This document shows positions 1-6,227 of a stretch of 7,427 nucleotides of DNA, one piece after another (positions within the stretch are counted from its first letter, which is position 1; each line of letters begins with the position of its first letter). The notes under the pieces were generated by a model that saw nothing but the letters and a program-made list of their open reading frames with translations, ran no database searches and was not told the origin of the DNA. Position numbers and translations under genes: made by a program. The DNA comes from JAFGPJ01 sp964612465. Lineage in GTDB: Bacteria > Planctomycetota > Phycisphaerae > Sedimentisphaerales > Anaerobacaceae. The stretch covers positions 1 through 7,427 of the forward strand of contig CAZTDF010000217.1 of NCBI GenBank assembly GCA_964612465.1. The letters are read 5' to 3'.

Positions 1-28
1 GGTTTGTTTTTTCAAAACGGTTTTTCAA

Positions 29-48
29 CCCCCAGATAAATCTGGGGG
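29..48. repeat. Perfect 9-bp inverted repeat (hairpin)
   Basis: The arms CCCCCAGAT (29-37) and ATCTGGGGG (40-48) are perfectly complementary around AA, giving a very stable G/C-capped hairpin. No run of T follows directly on either strand, so it does not look like a classical intrinsic terminator. It lies among other repeats and is more likely a REP-like dispersed element, although it could still end or stabilise a transcript from an upstream gene outside the window. Confidence 0.7.
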
Positions 49-57
49 CTAAATATA

Positions 58-88
58 ATTGGCTTTGATTGGCTTTGAATTGGCTTTG
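58..88. repeat. Short tandem repeat, three ATTGGCTTTG units
   Basis: The decamer ATTGGCTTTG appears three times, at 58-67, 68-77 and 79-88, with one extra A between units two and three. The last unit runs directly into TTTTTTC, so it merges with the GTTTGTTTTTTC-like word of the surrounding repeat zone. The array looks like slippage expansion inside a larger dispersed repeat. Confidence 0.75.
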
Positions 89-274
89 TTTTTTCGCAGC
101 CTTCAAAGCGTAAAATCTCCATAGTGCCCTTTTAAATAGATACTTACGTTCATTTTGCCCATTTGCAAATTGGGTTTGTTTTTTCAAATTAAGCTCAAAA
201 TTTCGTCGTTTTCTACTCTTTTTCACCTGTTTTTTTCATTATTTTGGCTTTTTTACTTCTATATTTCTCAATTC

Positions 275-309
275 TACTTACGACATACCACATACGAAAT
301 ACGAATTCG
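275..309. repeat. Degenerate heptanucleotide tandem repeat
   Basis: Successive 7-base units TACTTAC, GACATAC, CACATAC, GAAATAC and GAATTCG can be read from 275 to 309. The unit is roughly (G/C)A(A/C)ATAC. The last unit forms part of the 10-bp palindrome ACGAATTCGT (301-310), and another ATACGAA copy sits at 319-325. This is a heptamer microsatellite in non-coding DNA with no visible function. Confidence 0.6.
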
Positions 310-393
310 TTAAGTATTATACGAATCTAAACGGATAAAGGCGGGCAAATTTCAAAAAAATCTCCGTGAGACGCCGGTCTTATTGCATCAGGC

Positions 394-416
394 ATGAAAC
401 AGAATACCTGTTTCGT
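394..416. repeat. Dyad around GAAACAG/CTGTTTC in leader region
   Basis: GAAACAG (396-402) and CTGTTTC (408-414) are perfect inverted arms separated by AATAC, and the outer A394/T416 pair extends the symmetry. No T run follows, so it is not an obvious terminator. It could be a regulator-binding dyad or a repeat remnant. Apart from this dyad and the one at 543-557, I see nothing coding or structured in 311-620. Confidence 0.4.
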
Positions 417-533
417 CAATCGTCCCTGCTCCCTGTTGCCTTGTGATCCGTGCCCCGGGGGATGGCTGCTGGTTCTATCTGCTTCGGCTCAGCTCAACTT
501 TGGCCGGGTCGGGACACGTTTTACCTTTTACTC

Positions 534-562
534 TTTTCTTTAATGTACCCGGTACATACAAT
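534..562 (+). promoter_or_regulatory. Candidate promoter with embedded operator-like dyad
   Basis: A TACAAT -10 element (557-562) lies 17 bases after a weak TTTTCT -35 (534-539), about 58 bases before the start at 621. Between the two elements sits a perfect dyad, ATGTACCCGGTACAT (543-557), with 7-base arms around one C. A dyad placed between -35 and -10 is the position used by MerR-type activators and by many repressors. No regulator gene is present in the window, so the regulator is unknown. The -35 is poor, which would suit an activated promoter. Promoter and operator are both inferred from pattern only. Confidence 0.4.
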
Positions 563-620
563 AGCCTGTAAGTCGCCAGTACATCTTAAGAGTGGATTTT
601 TGACTGAAGGGCATCTGATT

Positions 621-1172
621 ATGAAGCGAATACTTGCAGTTATGGGAAGTCCTCGCAAAAACGGAAATACGCACATCCTGGTCTCGAAAATAGTCGAAGG
701 AGCACGGGCCCAAGGTGCGGTCGTCGATGAGCTGTTTCTTGGCGAGCTGAACATTCGCGAATGCGACGGCTGCCATGCATGCTGGAAGGGCAAAGAATGC
801 AGCAAGAACGATGACATGCGAGATATTTATCCGGCGATAATTCAAAGCGACGTTATCATTTTCGGCACGCCCGTTTATTGGTATGGCCCAACCGCCCTGA
901 TGAAGGCGTTCATCGACCGATTCGTTTATTTCAACTGTCCCGAAAACAGGCAGAAAATAAATGGCCTCTCTGCGGCGTTAGCCGTCCCGTTCGAGGAAGA
1001 GAACCTTGAGACGGCTGCCGGCGTTGTCGAATTCTTCCAAAAGTCTCTCGCGTATCTGGAAATAAAGATTCTCGGCCAAATCATCGTCCCCGGCGTGGGC
1101 GAAAAAGGAGCCATCCGAAGCAAGAGCCAATCCCTGCAGCAAGCCTACGACCTCGGCCGAAAGTTAGCGTAA
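621..1172 (+). CDS. NADPH-dependent FMN reductase/iron-sulfur flavoprotein family
   Basis: This 183-residue protein has the flavodoxin-like fold of the NADPH-dependent FMN reductase group and is probably a soluble cytoplasmic electron carrier or oxidoreductase that binds FMN. The N-terminal strand and phosphate loop are clear (GSPRKNGNT, residues 9-17), and GTPVYWYGP (82-90) matches the second flavin loop. Residues 48-60 hold cysteines C48, C51, C54 and C60 in a C-x2-C-x2-C-x5-C arrangement, the compact motif of Isf-type iron-sulfur flavoproteins that ligates a [4Fe-4S] cluster, so a cluster is plausible. The start at 621 is chosen because GAAGGG (606-611) lies 9 bases upstream and the family motif begins right after it. 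The frame stays open back to a GTG at 450, but that extension resembles no domain. It stands alone, convergent with the next gene. The physiological partner and substrate cannot be read from the sequence. Confidence 0.9.
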   Translation: MKRILAVMGSPRKNGNTHILVSKIVEGARAQGAVVDELFLGELNIRECDGCHACWKGKECSKNDDMRDIYPAIIQSDVIIFGTPVYWYGPTALMKAFIDRFVYFNCPENRQKINGLSAALAVPFEEENLETAAGVVEFFQKSLAYLEIKILGQIIVPGVGEKGAIRSKSQSLQQAYDLGRKLA

Positions 1173-1212
1173 TACCACGGCCAAACAAGGAACAAAATTA
1201 AATCTTAGAGTT

Positions 1213-1292
1213 GTAGGGTGTGCAACTCGTTGCACACGCGGTATGAATCGTAGAAAACCACGTGGGCAAAAAAAGGAATTTGCCCACCCTAC
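1213..1292. repeat. Back-to-back REP-like hairpin pair (BIME-like) with GTAG heads
   Basis: The element is bounded by GTAGGGTG at 1213-1220 and its complement CACCCTAC at 1285-1292. Each head leads inward to its own hairpin. The left one has arms GTGTGCAAC (1218-1226) and GTTGCACAC (1229-1237); the right one has arms GTGGGCAAA (1262-1270) and TTTGCCCAC (1279-1287). A GTAG tetranucleotide followed by a palindrome is the known layout of REP sequences mobilised by RAYT transposases, and inverted pairs are the BIME form. No RAYT gene is in the window. The element fills the gap between two convergent genes and may act as a bidirectional transcription barrier, though T runs are weak. Confidence 0.7.
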
Positions 1293-1888
1293 CAGTTGGT
1301 TTTTGCAATGTGCTTAATTTTTTGCAGATAGATGCTGGCGATGGGATTGTGGGTCACTTTTTGCCGGGGAATTTTTAGTGCTTCCAGGGCTTGCCGGATG
1401 GCGGCGCCGGCTTTTTGTGGATCATTTCCTTCGAATTCCAGCTCGGCGGTCCAGCCGAGACCTTCAATGTATTCGACGGCGGTGAAAAAACCGTGCCGGG
1501 CCACTTCCCAGAGGCGGGCCTTTTCCTTGCTCAATGAGAACCAAAATTCGAAGCCGAGGTCGTCCAACAGCGTCCGGCACATTTCCACCGTACCCGCCAG
1601 CAGCGGCAGTTTGCCTTCGGGGTAAAGCGAGCGTTTGAATTGCAGGCCGTCGACCGAGATTATTTCCAGCTTCACGAAGTAAACGGTCGATTCCTTTTGG
1701 GGCTGAATCCACTGCCTGATTCGGATGTTCTTCTCGACGGGATTCCAATGCCCTGCCGGCGGCTTGTAGTAGTGGTCGACAAATTCGTATGGAAAGGCAA
1801 TTCTCGCTCCCAAGCGGCCGAGTCTCGCCTGGAAATCTTCAATATCCTCGATTCCGAACCTGACTTCGCATTCGTAAGGTTGCGTCAT
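1289..1888 (-). CDS. CYTH domain protein, class IV adenylate cyclase-like
   Basis: This 199-residue protein matches the CYTH fold (CyaB/thiamine triphosphatase), an eight-stranded tunnel that binds triphosphates with divalent metal. Visible signatures are an N-terminal E-x-E-x-R (E6, E8, R10), the D-H-Y-Y segment (38-41), paired basic residues R56 and R58, the basic stretch K121-R125 and the late acidic strand E149-L-E151. The usual motif ends in lysine (ExExK), so R10 is a conservative departure. Members act as adenylate cyclases, thiamine triphosphatases or inorganic triphosphatases, and the sequence does not decide which. The ATG at 1886-1888 lies 50 bases after the gyrB stop on the same strand, so it is probably the last gene of the dnaN operon. 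No strong ribosome site is visible. The TAG stop lies inside the adjoining REP-like element, so the C-terminus was set by that repeat. Confidence 0.88.
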   Translation of the reverse strand: MTQPYECEVRFGIEDIEDFQARLGRLGARIAFPYEFVDHYYKPPAGHWNPVEKNIRIRQWIQPQKESTVYFVKLEIISVDGLQFKRSLYPEGKLPLLAGTVEMCRTLLDDLGFEFWFSLSKEKARLWEVARHGFFTAVEYIEGLGWTAELEFEGNDPQKAGAAIRQALEALKIPRQKVTHNPIASIYLQKIKHIAKTNW

Positions 1889-1938
1889 AGCCCGATACTA
1901 ACATTCTACGCTTCTATGGGCCAGTATAATCCACATTC

Positions 1939-4413
1939 TTAAACATCGAGGTTCTGGACTTCGAGGGCGTGGTCCTGAATGAAGTTCCGGCGTTTTTCCA
2001 CGTCGCCGCCCATTAAGATACTAAAGAGCCGGTCGGCCTCGCCCGCATCGTCGAGCCTGACGCTCAGCAGGGTCCGCGTTTCCGGATTCATCGTCGTGTC
2101 CCACAACTGATCGGCGTTCATCTCGCCCAGACCTTTGAAGCGTTTTATCTCGATCCCTTTGCCGCCAATCTGCCTGATACCGGCACAGATATCGCCCAGC
2201 GCAGCAACGTCGTAATTGTCCTGACCGTTGATAAGCTGGAACTTGGTCTGCAAAGCTTCGCCGGAAACTGCTTTGGCGGGCTTCAGCAGGAAATCTTTCA
2301 AATCCACATCCAACCGCTCTTTGAGTTGTTCGTTTATCTGATTGATTCGGTCGACCTCATGGAGTTCTTCGGCAACAACCGTTTCTTCCTCCTCGTCCTC
2401 AGTTAAAGTTTTGGTCCGCTCTTTTAATTCGTTGACCTTCTTTTCGTATTCCTCTCTTTTGTAATAAATGTCCTCCTTGCCTTCGGCGCTGAGACGGAAT
2501 GGCGGCAGTCCGCCTTTAGATGGATTGTAATAGGCGGCGACAAAGTCGTTGAAGATAATACCCCGCCTGCTCAAAACGGCAATGATTCTTTCGGCCTCGG
2601 CCAGTATTTTTACAAGCTCGGCCATCTTTTTCCCGGAGACACGAAATCCGGCGTCCTGCTCTTCGGCCTTGTCTTTTTTCGCTTTGCCGCCGTAACCGCT
2701 CCTGATGAGAAGCTCTGTGCCCTCAAGGCCGCGGGTAATCATCCGCTTACGCATCTGATTCTCGCTGAGAACATACTCGGATTTCTTTTTGCCCTTGACC
2801 TTAACCTCGTACAGCGGCGGTTGAGCGATATAAATCATATTCTCTATAAACAATTGCTGCATTTGTCTGAAGAAAAAAGTCAGCAGCAGCGTTCGGATAT
2901 GGGCGCCGTCGATGTCGGCATCGGTCATCAATATTATCTTGCCGTATCTGCACCTGCCCAGATCGAACTCGTCGGTGCCGATGCCGGTTCCCAATGCGCT
3001 GATAATGGTCCGAATCTCATCGTGTGCCAGCATTTTTTCCAGTCGCGCCTTTTCCACGTTGAGGATCTTCCCTTTCAGCGGCAGGATTGCCTGGATTTTT
3101 CTGTCACGCCCGGCCTTTGCCGAGCCGCCGGCCGAGTCACCTTCGACGATGAAGACTTCCGTGCTGGTCTTTTCTTTACTCGCGCAATCCCACAGCTTGC
3201 CCGGCAGGTTGGCGGTGCTCAACGCCCCTTTTCGCCTGGTCAGCTCTCGGGCCTTCCTCGCGGCCTCTCTCGCCGCGGCGGCCTGGATGGCCTTGTTCAA
3301 AATACGCTTGGCCTCCGACGGATGCTCTTCCAGATAGAGACCCAACTGTTCGTTAACGGTGGTCTCGACAAAACTGCCCACCTCCGGATTGGTCAGCCGG
3401 ACTTTTGTCTGGGCCTCGAAGTGCGGGTCGGCAAGTTTTACCGCTACTACCGCCGTCAGGCCCTCACGCAAATCGTCGCCGGTCGTACCCTGACTGTTCT
3501 TAAGCAGGTTATTGCTCCTGGCATAATAATTCATCGTCCGCGTCAGAGCGGTCCGAAAGCCCGAAAGGTGCGTGCCGCCATCGATATTGCGGATGTTGTT
3601 GGCAAAGACCAGCACGTTTTCGTTATAACCGTCGTTGTACTGCATCGCCACTTCGCAGCTCAGCATTGCCTTGGGATCTTCTCTGGACAAATAGACAACT
3701 TCTTTATGAAGCGTTTCTTTGCCCTCGTTGAGATGCTTGACGAAAGCCCTAATCCCATCGGCGAATTCGAACACCTCTTTTTTCTTGTCTCTGTCGTCTC
3801 TGAAGGAGATCCGGAGCCCGCCGTTAAGATACGCCAATTCCCGGATTCTTTTGAGCAGCGTATCGTATCCAAATTCGGTATCTCCGAATATCTCCTCATC
3901 GGGCTTAAAAACTATTTTTGTGCCGCGCTTGGTGGTTTGGCCTATTTCTTTAACATTGTCCTTGGGAACGCCTCTTGCGCACTCGAAATGATACTGCTTA
4001 CCGTCGCGATACACGTCGGCTTCGAGCCATTCGCTCAGGGCATTGACCACGCTGACCCCGACGCCGTGCAGCCCGCCGGCTACCTTATAGCTGCTGCTGT
4101 CAAATTTACCGCCGGCGTGCAGCTTCGTGAGCACGACTTCCAAAGCGCTGACCTTCGCGTCCTTATGCATCTCGACCGGGATACCTCGCCCGTTATCCTC
4201 GACGGAGCAGCTTCCGTCGGGGTGTATCCGCACGCTGATGTTATTACAGGTCCCCGCCAGAGCCTCGTCGATGGAGTTGTCCAAAACCTCATAGACAAGA
4301 TGATGCAGCCCTGCGCTGCTGCGGTCGCCGATATACATATCAGGCCGCTTGCGCACCGCCTCCAGGCCCCCGAGGATTTTTATGTTACTTGCGTCATATT
4401 TATGGTCCTTCAT
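1939..4413 (-). CDS. gyrB: DNA gyrase subunit B
   Basis: This 824-residue protein is the ATPase subunit of DNA gyrase, which with GyrA introduces negative supercoils. The key residues fall at the same numbers as in E. coli GyrB: catalytic E42 and N46, D73 in DNGRGIP (73-79), the GGLHGVGVSVVNA lid (113-125), K337 in the QTK loop, TOPRIM E424 in EGDSAGGSAK, and D498/D500/D502 in the DADIDG motif. The C-terminal tail RFKGLGEM starts at 758. Between roughly 560 and 757 lies a long charged insert with an acidic stretch (TEDEEEE), comparable in position to the extra domain of Gram-negative GyrB; it separates this protein from short GyrB and from ParE. The start at 4413 has AGAGG (4426-4430) 12 bases upstream and AGAG 7 bases upstream. 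No gyrA adjoins it. The gene follows dciA after 100 bases in which I see no strong signal. Confidence 0.98.
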   Translation of the reverse strand: MKDHKYDASNIKILGGLEAVRKRPDMYIGDRSSAGLHHLVYEVLDNSIDEALAGTCNNISVRIHPDGSCSVEDNGRGIPVEMHKDAKVSALEVVLTKLHAGGKFDSSSYKVAGGLHGVGVSVVNALSEWLEADVYRDGKQYHFECARGVPKDNVKEIGQTTKRGTKIVFKPDEEIFGDTEFGYDTLLKRIRELAYLNGGLRISFRDDRDKKKEVFEFADGIRAFVKHLNEGKETLHKEVVYLSREDPKAMLSCEVAMQYNDGYNENVLVFANNIRNIDGGTHLSGFRTALTRTMNYYARSNNLLKNSQGTTGDDLREGLTAVVAVKLADPHFEAQTKVRLTNPEVGSFVETTVNEQLGLYLEEHPSEAKRILNKAIQAAAAREAARKARELTRRKGALSTANLPGKLWDCASKEKTSTEVFIVEGDSAGGSAKAGRDRKIQAILPLKGKILNVEKARLEKMLAHDEIRTIISALGTGIGTDEFDLGRCRYGKIILMTDADIDGAHIRTLLLTFFFRQMQQLFIENMIYIAQPPLYEVKVKGKKKSEYVLSENQMRKRMITRGLEGTELLIRSGYGGKAKKDKAEEQDAGFRVSGKKMAELVKILAEAERIIAVLSRRGIIFNDFVAAYYNPSKGGLPPFRLSAEGKEDIYYKREEYEKKVNELKERTKTLTEDEEEETVVAEELHEVDRINQINEQLKERLDVDLKDFLLKPAKAVSGEALQTKFQLINGQDNYDVAALGDICAGIRQIGGKGIEIKRFKGLGEMNADQLWDTTMNPETRTLLSVRLDDAGEADRLFSILMGGDVEKRRNFIQDHALEVQNLDV

Positions 4414-4513
4414 ACCAATTCTCTGCCTCTCTTATATATCGTCTTTGTTCACTGATAAACTATTGAAGTTCTTGAGGTTCTCGCTCCTGAGATTACCGCT
4501 GAAAAGTTACGCT

Positions 4514-4858
4514 TCAGGCGACAACGAGCTTAATCTTCGTGAGCCTTACTCTCGGACATTGCCGCTGCAGCTCTTCGAGAAGCTCCGAACTGCATAACTG
4601 TAACTCGTACATATAAGACGGCGAATCGGCCAGCACTGTCAACTGGCCGCCGGAAATATCGACAATTTCACAATGCCCGTACAGTTCAGCCGGGAGCAGC
4701 CGGCTCCAGACTTCTGCGACCTGGCTGAATCGGGCCTGCTGCGGCGAAATCCGCTTGTCCATAAGCTGCTGAGCAACCTGACCCAGGCTGGCGGCCCTGT
4801 ACGTTTTCCATGATCTTCGCCATCTGGTGGCATTCAATAATCGTTCTTCCTCATCCAT
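4514..4858 (-). CDS. dciA: DUF721 family protein, DciA-like helicase loader
   Basis: This 114-residue protein fits the DUF721/DciA family. DciA is the ancestral bacterial loader of the replicative helicase DnaB, used where DnaC or DnaI is absent. The core runs from about residue 42 to 112: a helix with the conserved tryptophan (EVWSRLLP, W51), a strand pair carrying GGQLTVLADSPSYMYEL (70-86), then a helix and a final strand, in the usual order for the family. The N-terminal 40 residues are basic, with W13, R14, R15 and W17, which could contact DNA. The start is 11 bases after the dnaN stop and lacks a strong ribosome site, so translation is probably coupled to dnaN. Position between dnaN and gyrB supports a replication role. 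The sequence is divergent, so the symbol rests on motif pattern plus context. Confidence 0.82.
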   Translation of the reverse strand: MDEEERLLNATRWRRSWKTYRAASLGQVAQQLMDKRISPQQARFSQVAEVWSRLLPAELYGHCEIVDISGGQLTVLADSPSYMYELQLCSSELLEELQRQCPRVRLTKIKLVVA

Positions 4859-4869
4859 AACGCAATTAG

Positions 4870-5973
4870 TTATCCCAGGTTAATCGGCATCAGGACGTAG
4901 AGAAAATTTGTCCCGCTTTTAATAAGACCCGGCCTGTCCGACTGGCCCAATTCGAAATCAAATTCCGGTGTTTTGATCACTCTCAAAACATCGATTAAAA
5001 ATTGCGGACTAAAGCCGATCTCGATCGGCTCGCCTTTGTAATCGACAGGCATATCAACTTGCGCATCGCCGGTCTCGGGAGCCCTGCAGGAAAAGACCAT
5101 TTTCCCCTTTTCCAGCGAGAGTTTAATCCCTCTCGATTCCTCGCTCGTCAGCAGCGACGCCCGGCGAACGGCGCTGAGCGTCGCTTCGGTTGACAGCGTC
5201 AGTTTCTTGTCGTAATCGGTCGGGATGATGTCCTCGTATTTCGGGAAGTTGCCCTCGACCAGATTCGAGCTTATCACCACGTTCGCGCAGCTAATCAGAA
5301 TCTGGTTGTCGACGAGCTTTACGGCGACGGCATCTTTTTCGCCGGCACCGATTTTGTCCAGCAGGCCCATCGCTTTGCCCGGCACGAGAATATTAGCCGG
5401 CACCTCGCCCTTCGGCGCCGCAGCCAGGCTGACCCGGCAGCGTGCCAGTCTTCTGCCGTCGGTGGCGACCAGCATCAGCTTCTTGTCCTTAATCTCCCAC
5501 AGCACGCCGTTAATTGCGTAGCGGGTGCTCTCCTTGGCAGCAGCGAAAAGACACTGCTCGATCCCGGCCTGGAGATTGGAAAGGGAAATCTTTATATCGC
5601 CGGTGCCATCGAAATCCCGGACCACCGGATACTGGCCCGGCTCGTGTCCGTAGATTGTAAAGTGGCTGTCGGCGCCTTTGATTTTGCAGGCGCCCTCGGA
5701 GGACTCCAAAACCAGAACCTCATCGACGCTCTCGCGCACAATCGCCGCCAGCCGGTCCGCAGGGATGATAACTTCGCCCGGCTTGTCGACCTGAACCTCG
5801 GAGATTAAGTAGTTGATGCCGACCTCAAGGTCCGTCGCGCACATCCGTACTTCCTTCTTGTCGGCGGTGATTTGCACGCAGCGCAGGATCGGTTTCGGCG
5901 TCCGGCTCGGCACCACGGATGTCAAAAGACCCAGGGCCTCGGCAAGCGCCGTTCTGTTAAAATTTGCCTTCAT
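4870..5973 (-). CDS. dnaN: DNA polymerase III subunit beta (sliding clamp)
   Basis: This 367-residue protein is the beta clamp, almost exactly the usual 366. A homodimer encircles DNA and tethers polymerase III and other partners. Three clamp domains can be placed at about 1-127, 128-252 and 253-367. Recognisable segments are PSRTPKPIL (22-30), ATDGRRLA (170-177, part of the partner-binding pocket), EGNFPKYEDIIP and the C-terminal YVLMPINLG (359-367), which matches the conserved clamp tail. The start is well supported by AGAGGT at 5979-5984, five bases before the ATG, and a promoter lies upstream. It is the first gene of the dnaN-dciA-gyrB-CYTH run. dnaA is not immediately upstream as it is in many bacteria; a divergent channel gene occupies that place. 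Confidence 0.98.
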   Translation of the reverse strand: MKANFNRTALAEALGLLTSVVPSRTPKPILRCVQITADKKEVRMCATDLEVGINYLISEVQVDKPGEVIIPADRLAAIVRESVDEVLVLESSEGACKIKGADSHFTIYGHEPGQYPVVRDFDGTGDIKISLSNLQAGIEQCLFAAAKESTRYAINGVLWEIKDKKLMLVATDGRRLARCRVSLAAAPKGEVPANILVPGKAMGLLDKIGAGEKDAVAVKLVDNQILISCANVVISSNLVEGNFPKYEDIIPTDYDKKLTLSTEATLSAVRRASLLTSEESRGIKLSLEKGKMVFSCRAPETGDAQVDMPVDYKGEPIEIGFSPQFLIDVLRVIKTPEFDFELGQSDRPGLIKSGTNFLYVLMPINLG

Positions 5974-6044
5974 AATAGACCTCTATATTTAATTGCTAAA
6001 AGGGTCAAAATATCGCGTTTTTCACGCTCCTGAATAAACAGCGT

Positions 6045-6073
6045 ATTCTACACCGAAACGCACGCTTCGACAA
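6045..6073 (-). promoter_or_regulatory. Sigma70-type promoter for dnaN operon
   Basis: On the minus strand, TTGTCG (6073-6068) and TAGAAT (6050-6045) are separated by 17 bases, matching the -35 consensus at 4 of 6 and the -10 at 5 of 6. A/T-rich tracts lie directly upstream, like an UP element. Transcription would start near 6038, giving a leader of about 65 bases that contains a short GCGT/ACGC hairpin (6014-6026) and the AGAGGT ribosome site. Predicted from sequence only. Confidence 0.6.
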
Positions 6074-6076
6074 GTT

Positions 6077-6085
6077 TTTTTCACA
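6077..6085 (+). promoter_or_regulatory. DnaA-box-like site upstream of dnaN promoter
   Basis: TTTTTCACA matches the relaxed DnaA box TTWTNCACA. It lies just upstream of the dnaN -35 element, where bound DnaA could affect transcription. A one-mismatch copy, TTTTTCACG, is at 6018-6026 in the leader. Two such sites are too few to call a replication origin, and A/T-rich DNA produces them by chance. Confidence 0.3.
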
Positions 6086-6154
6086 AAAAAGCTGACGCTG
6101 ATTGCACATAAATCTTTGCCCAACTTAACACGTTCCCAGCCCTTGATTTAACGC

Positions 6155-6183
6155 TTTATGCCACCGGAAGATACACCTATAAT
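6155..6183 (+). promoter_or_regulatory. Candidate promoter for channel gene
   Basis: A perfect TATAAT (6178-6183) is preceded at 17 bases by TTTATG (6155-6160), a weak -35 with 3 of 6 matches. Transcription would start near 6190 and pass through the inverted repeat pair before the start codon at 6338, leaving a leader of about 150 bases. It points away from the dnaN promoter, so 5974-6337 is a divergent control region. Confidence 0.45.
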
Positions 6184-6227
6184 AAACTCACTGTGGGCGT
6201 TTGATACGAACTATGAAAAAGACGACA

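Larger units (their letters stand above)
1..310. repeat. Decayed intergenic repeat zone, no gene
   Basis: This A/T-rich stretch has no credible coding frame but is full of repeated words. A GTTTGTTTTTTC-like word occurs near positions 2, 84 and 174, roughly 80-90 bases apart. It is joined by ATTGGCTTTG decamers, a strong palindrome and a heptamer tandem, listed separately. Read on the minus strand, frames interrupted by stops spell pieces such as KNKPNLQMGKMNV and KNKANSKPIKANYI. From memory, similar KNKPN/KMNV strings recur as spurious hypothetical-protein fragments in Phycisphaerae-type planctomycete assemblies. I infer a dispersed, degenerate, non-coding repeat family. The window begins inside it, so its full extent is unknown. 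Confidence 0.55.

Noticed and set aside
450..620. N-terminal extension of the flavoprotein from a GTG at 450
   Set aside because: The extra 57 residues match no domain, would cross the promoter-like dyad, and the start at 621 has a well-placed GAAGGG with the family motif directly after it.
1218..1287. Paired hairpins as ordinary intrinsic terminators for the convergent genes
   Set aside because: Neither hairpin is followed by a convincing T run, and the shared GTAG heads and inverted layout fit a REP/BIME element better, although some termination effect remains possible.
1332..1942. Plus-strand open frames opposite the CYTH gene (1332-1625 and 1640-1942)
   Set aside because: They are antisense to a recognisable CYTH gene and have no motif or ribosome site.
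2821..4455. A 544-codon open frame on the plus strand, antisense to gyrB
   Set aside because: It lies almost wholly opposite the highly conserved gyrB, shows no domain or motif, and is explained by gyrB codon use leaving few stops in that antisense frame.
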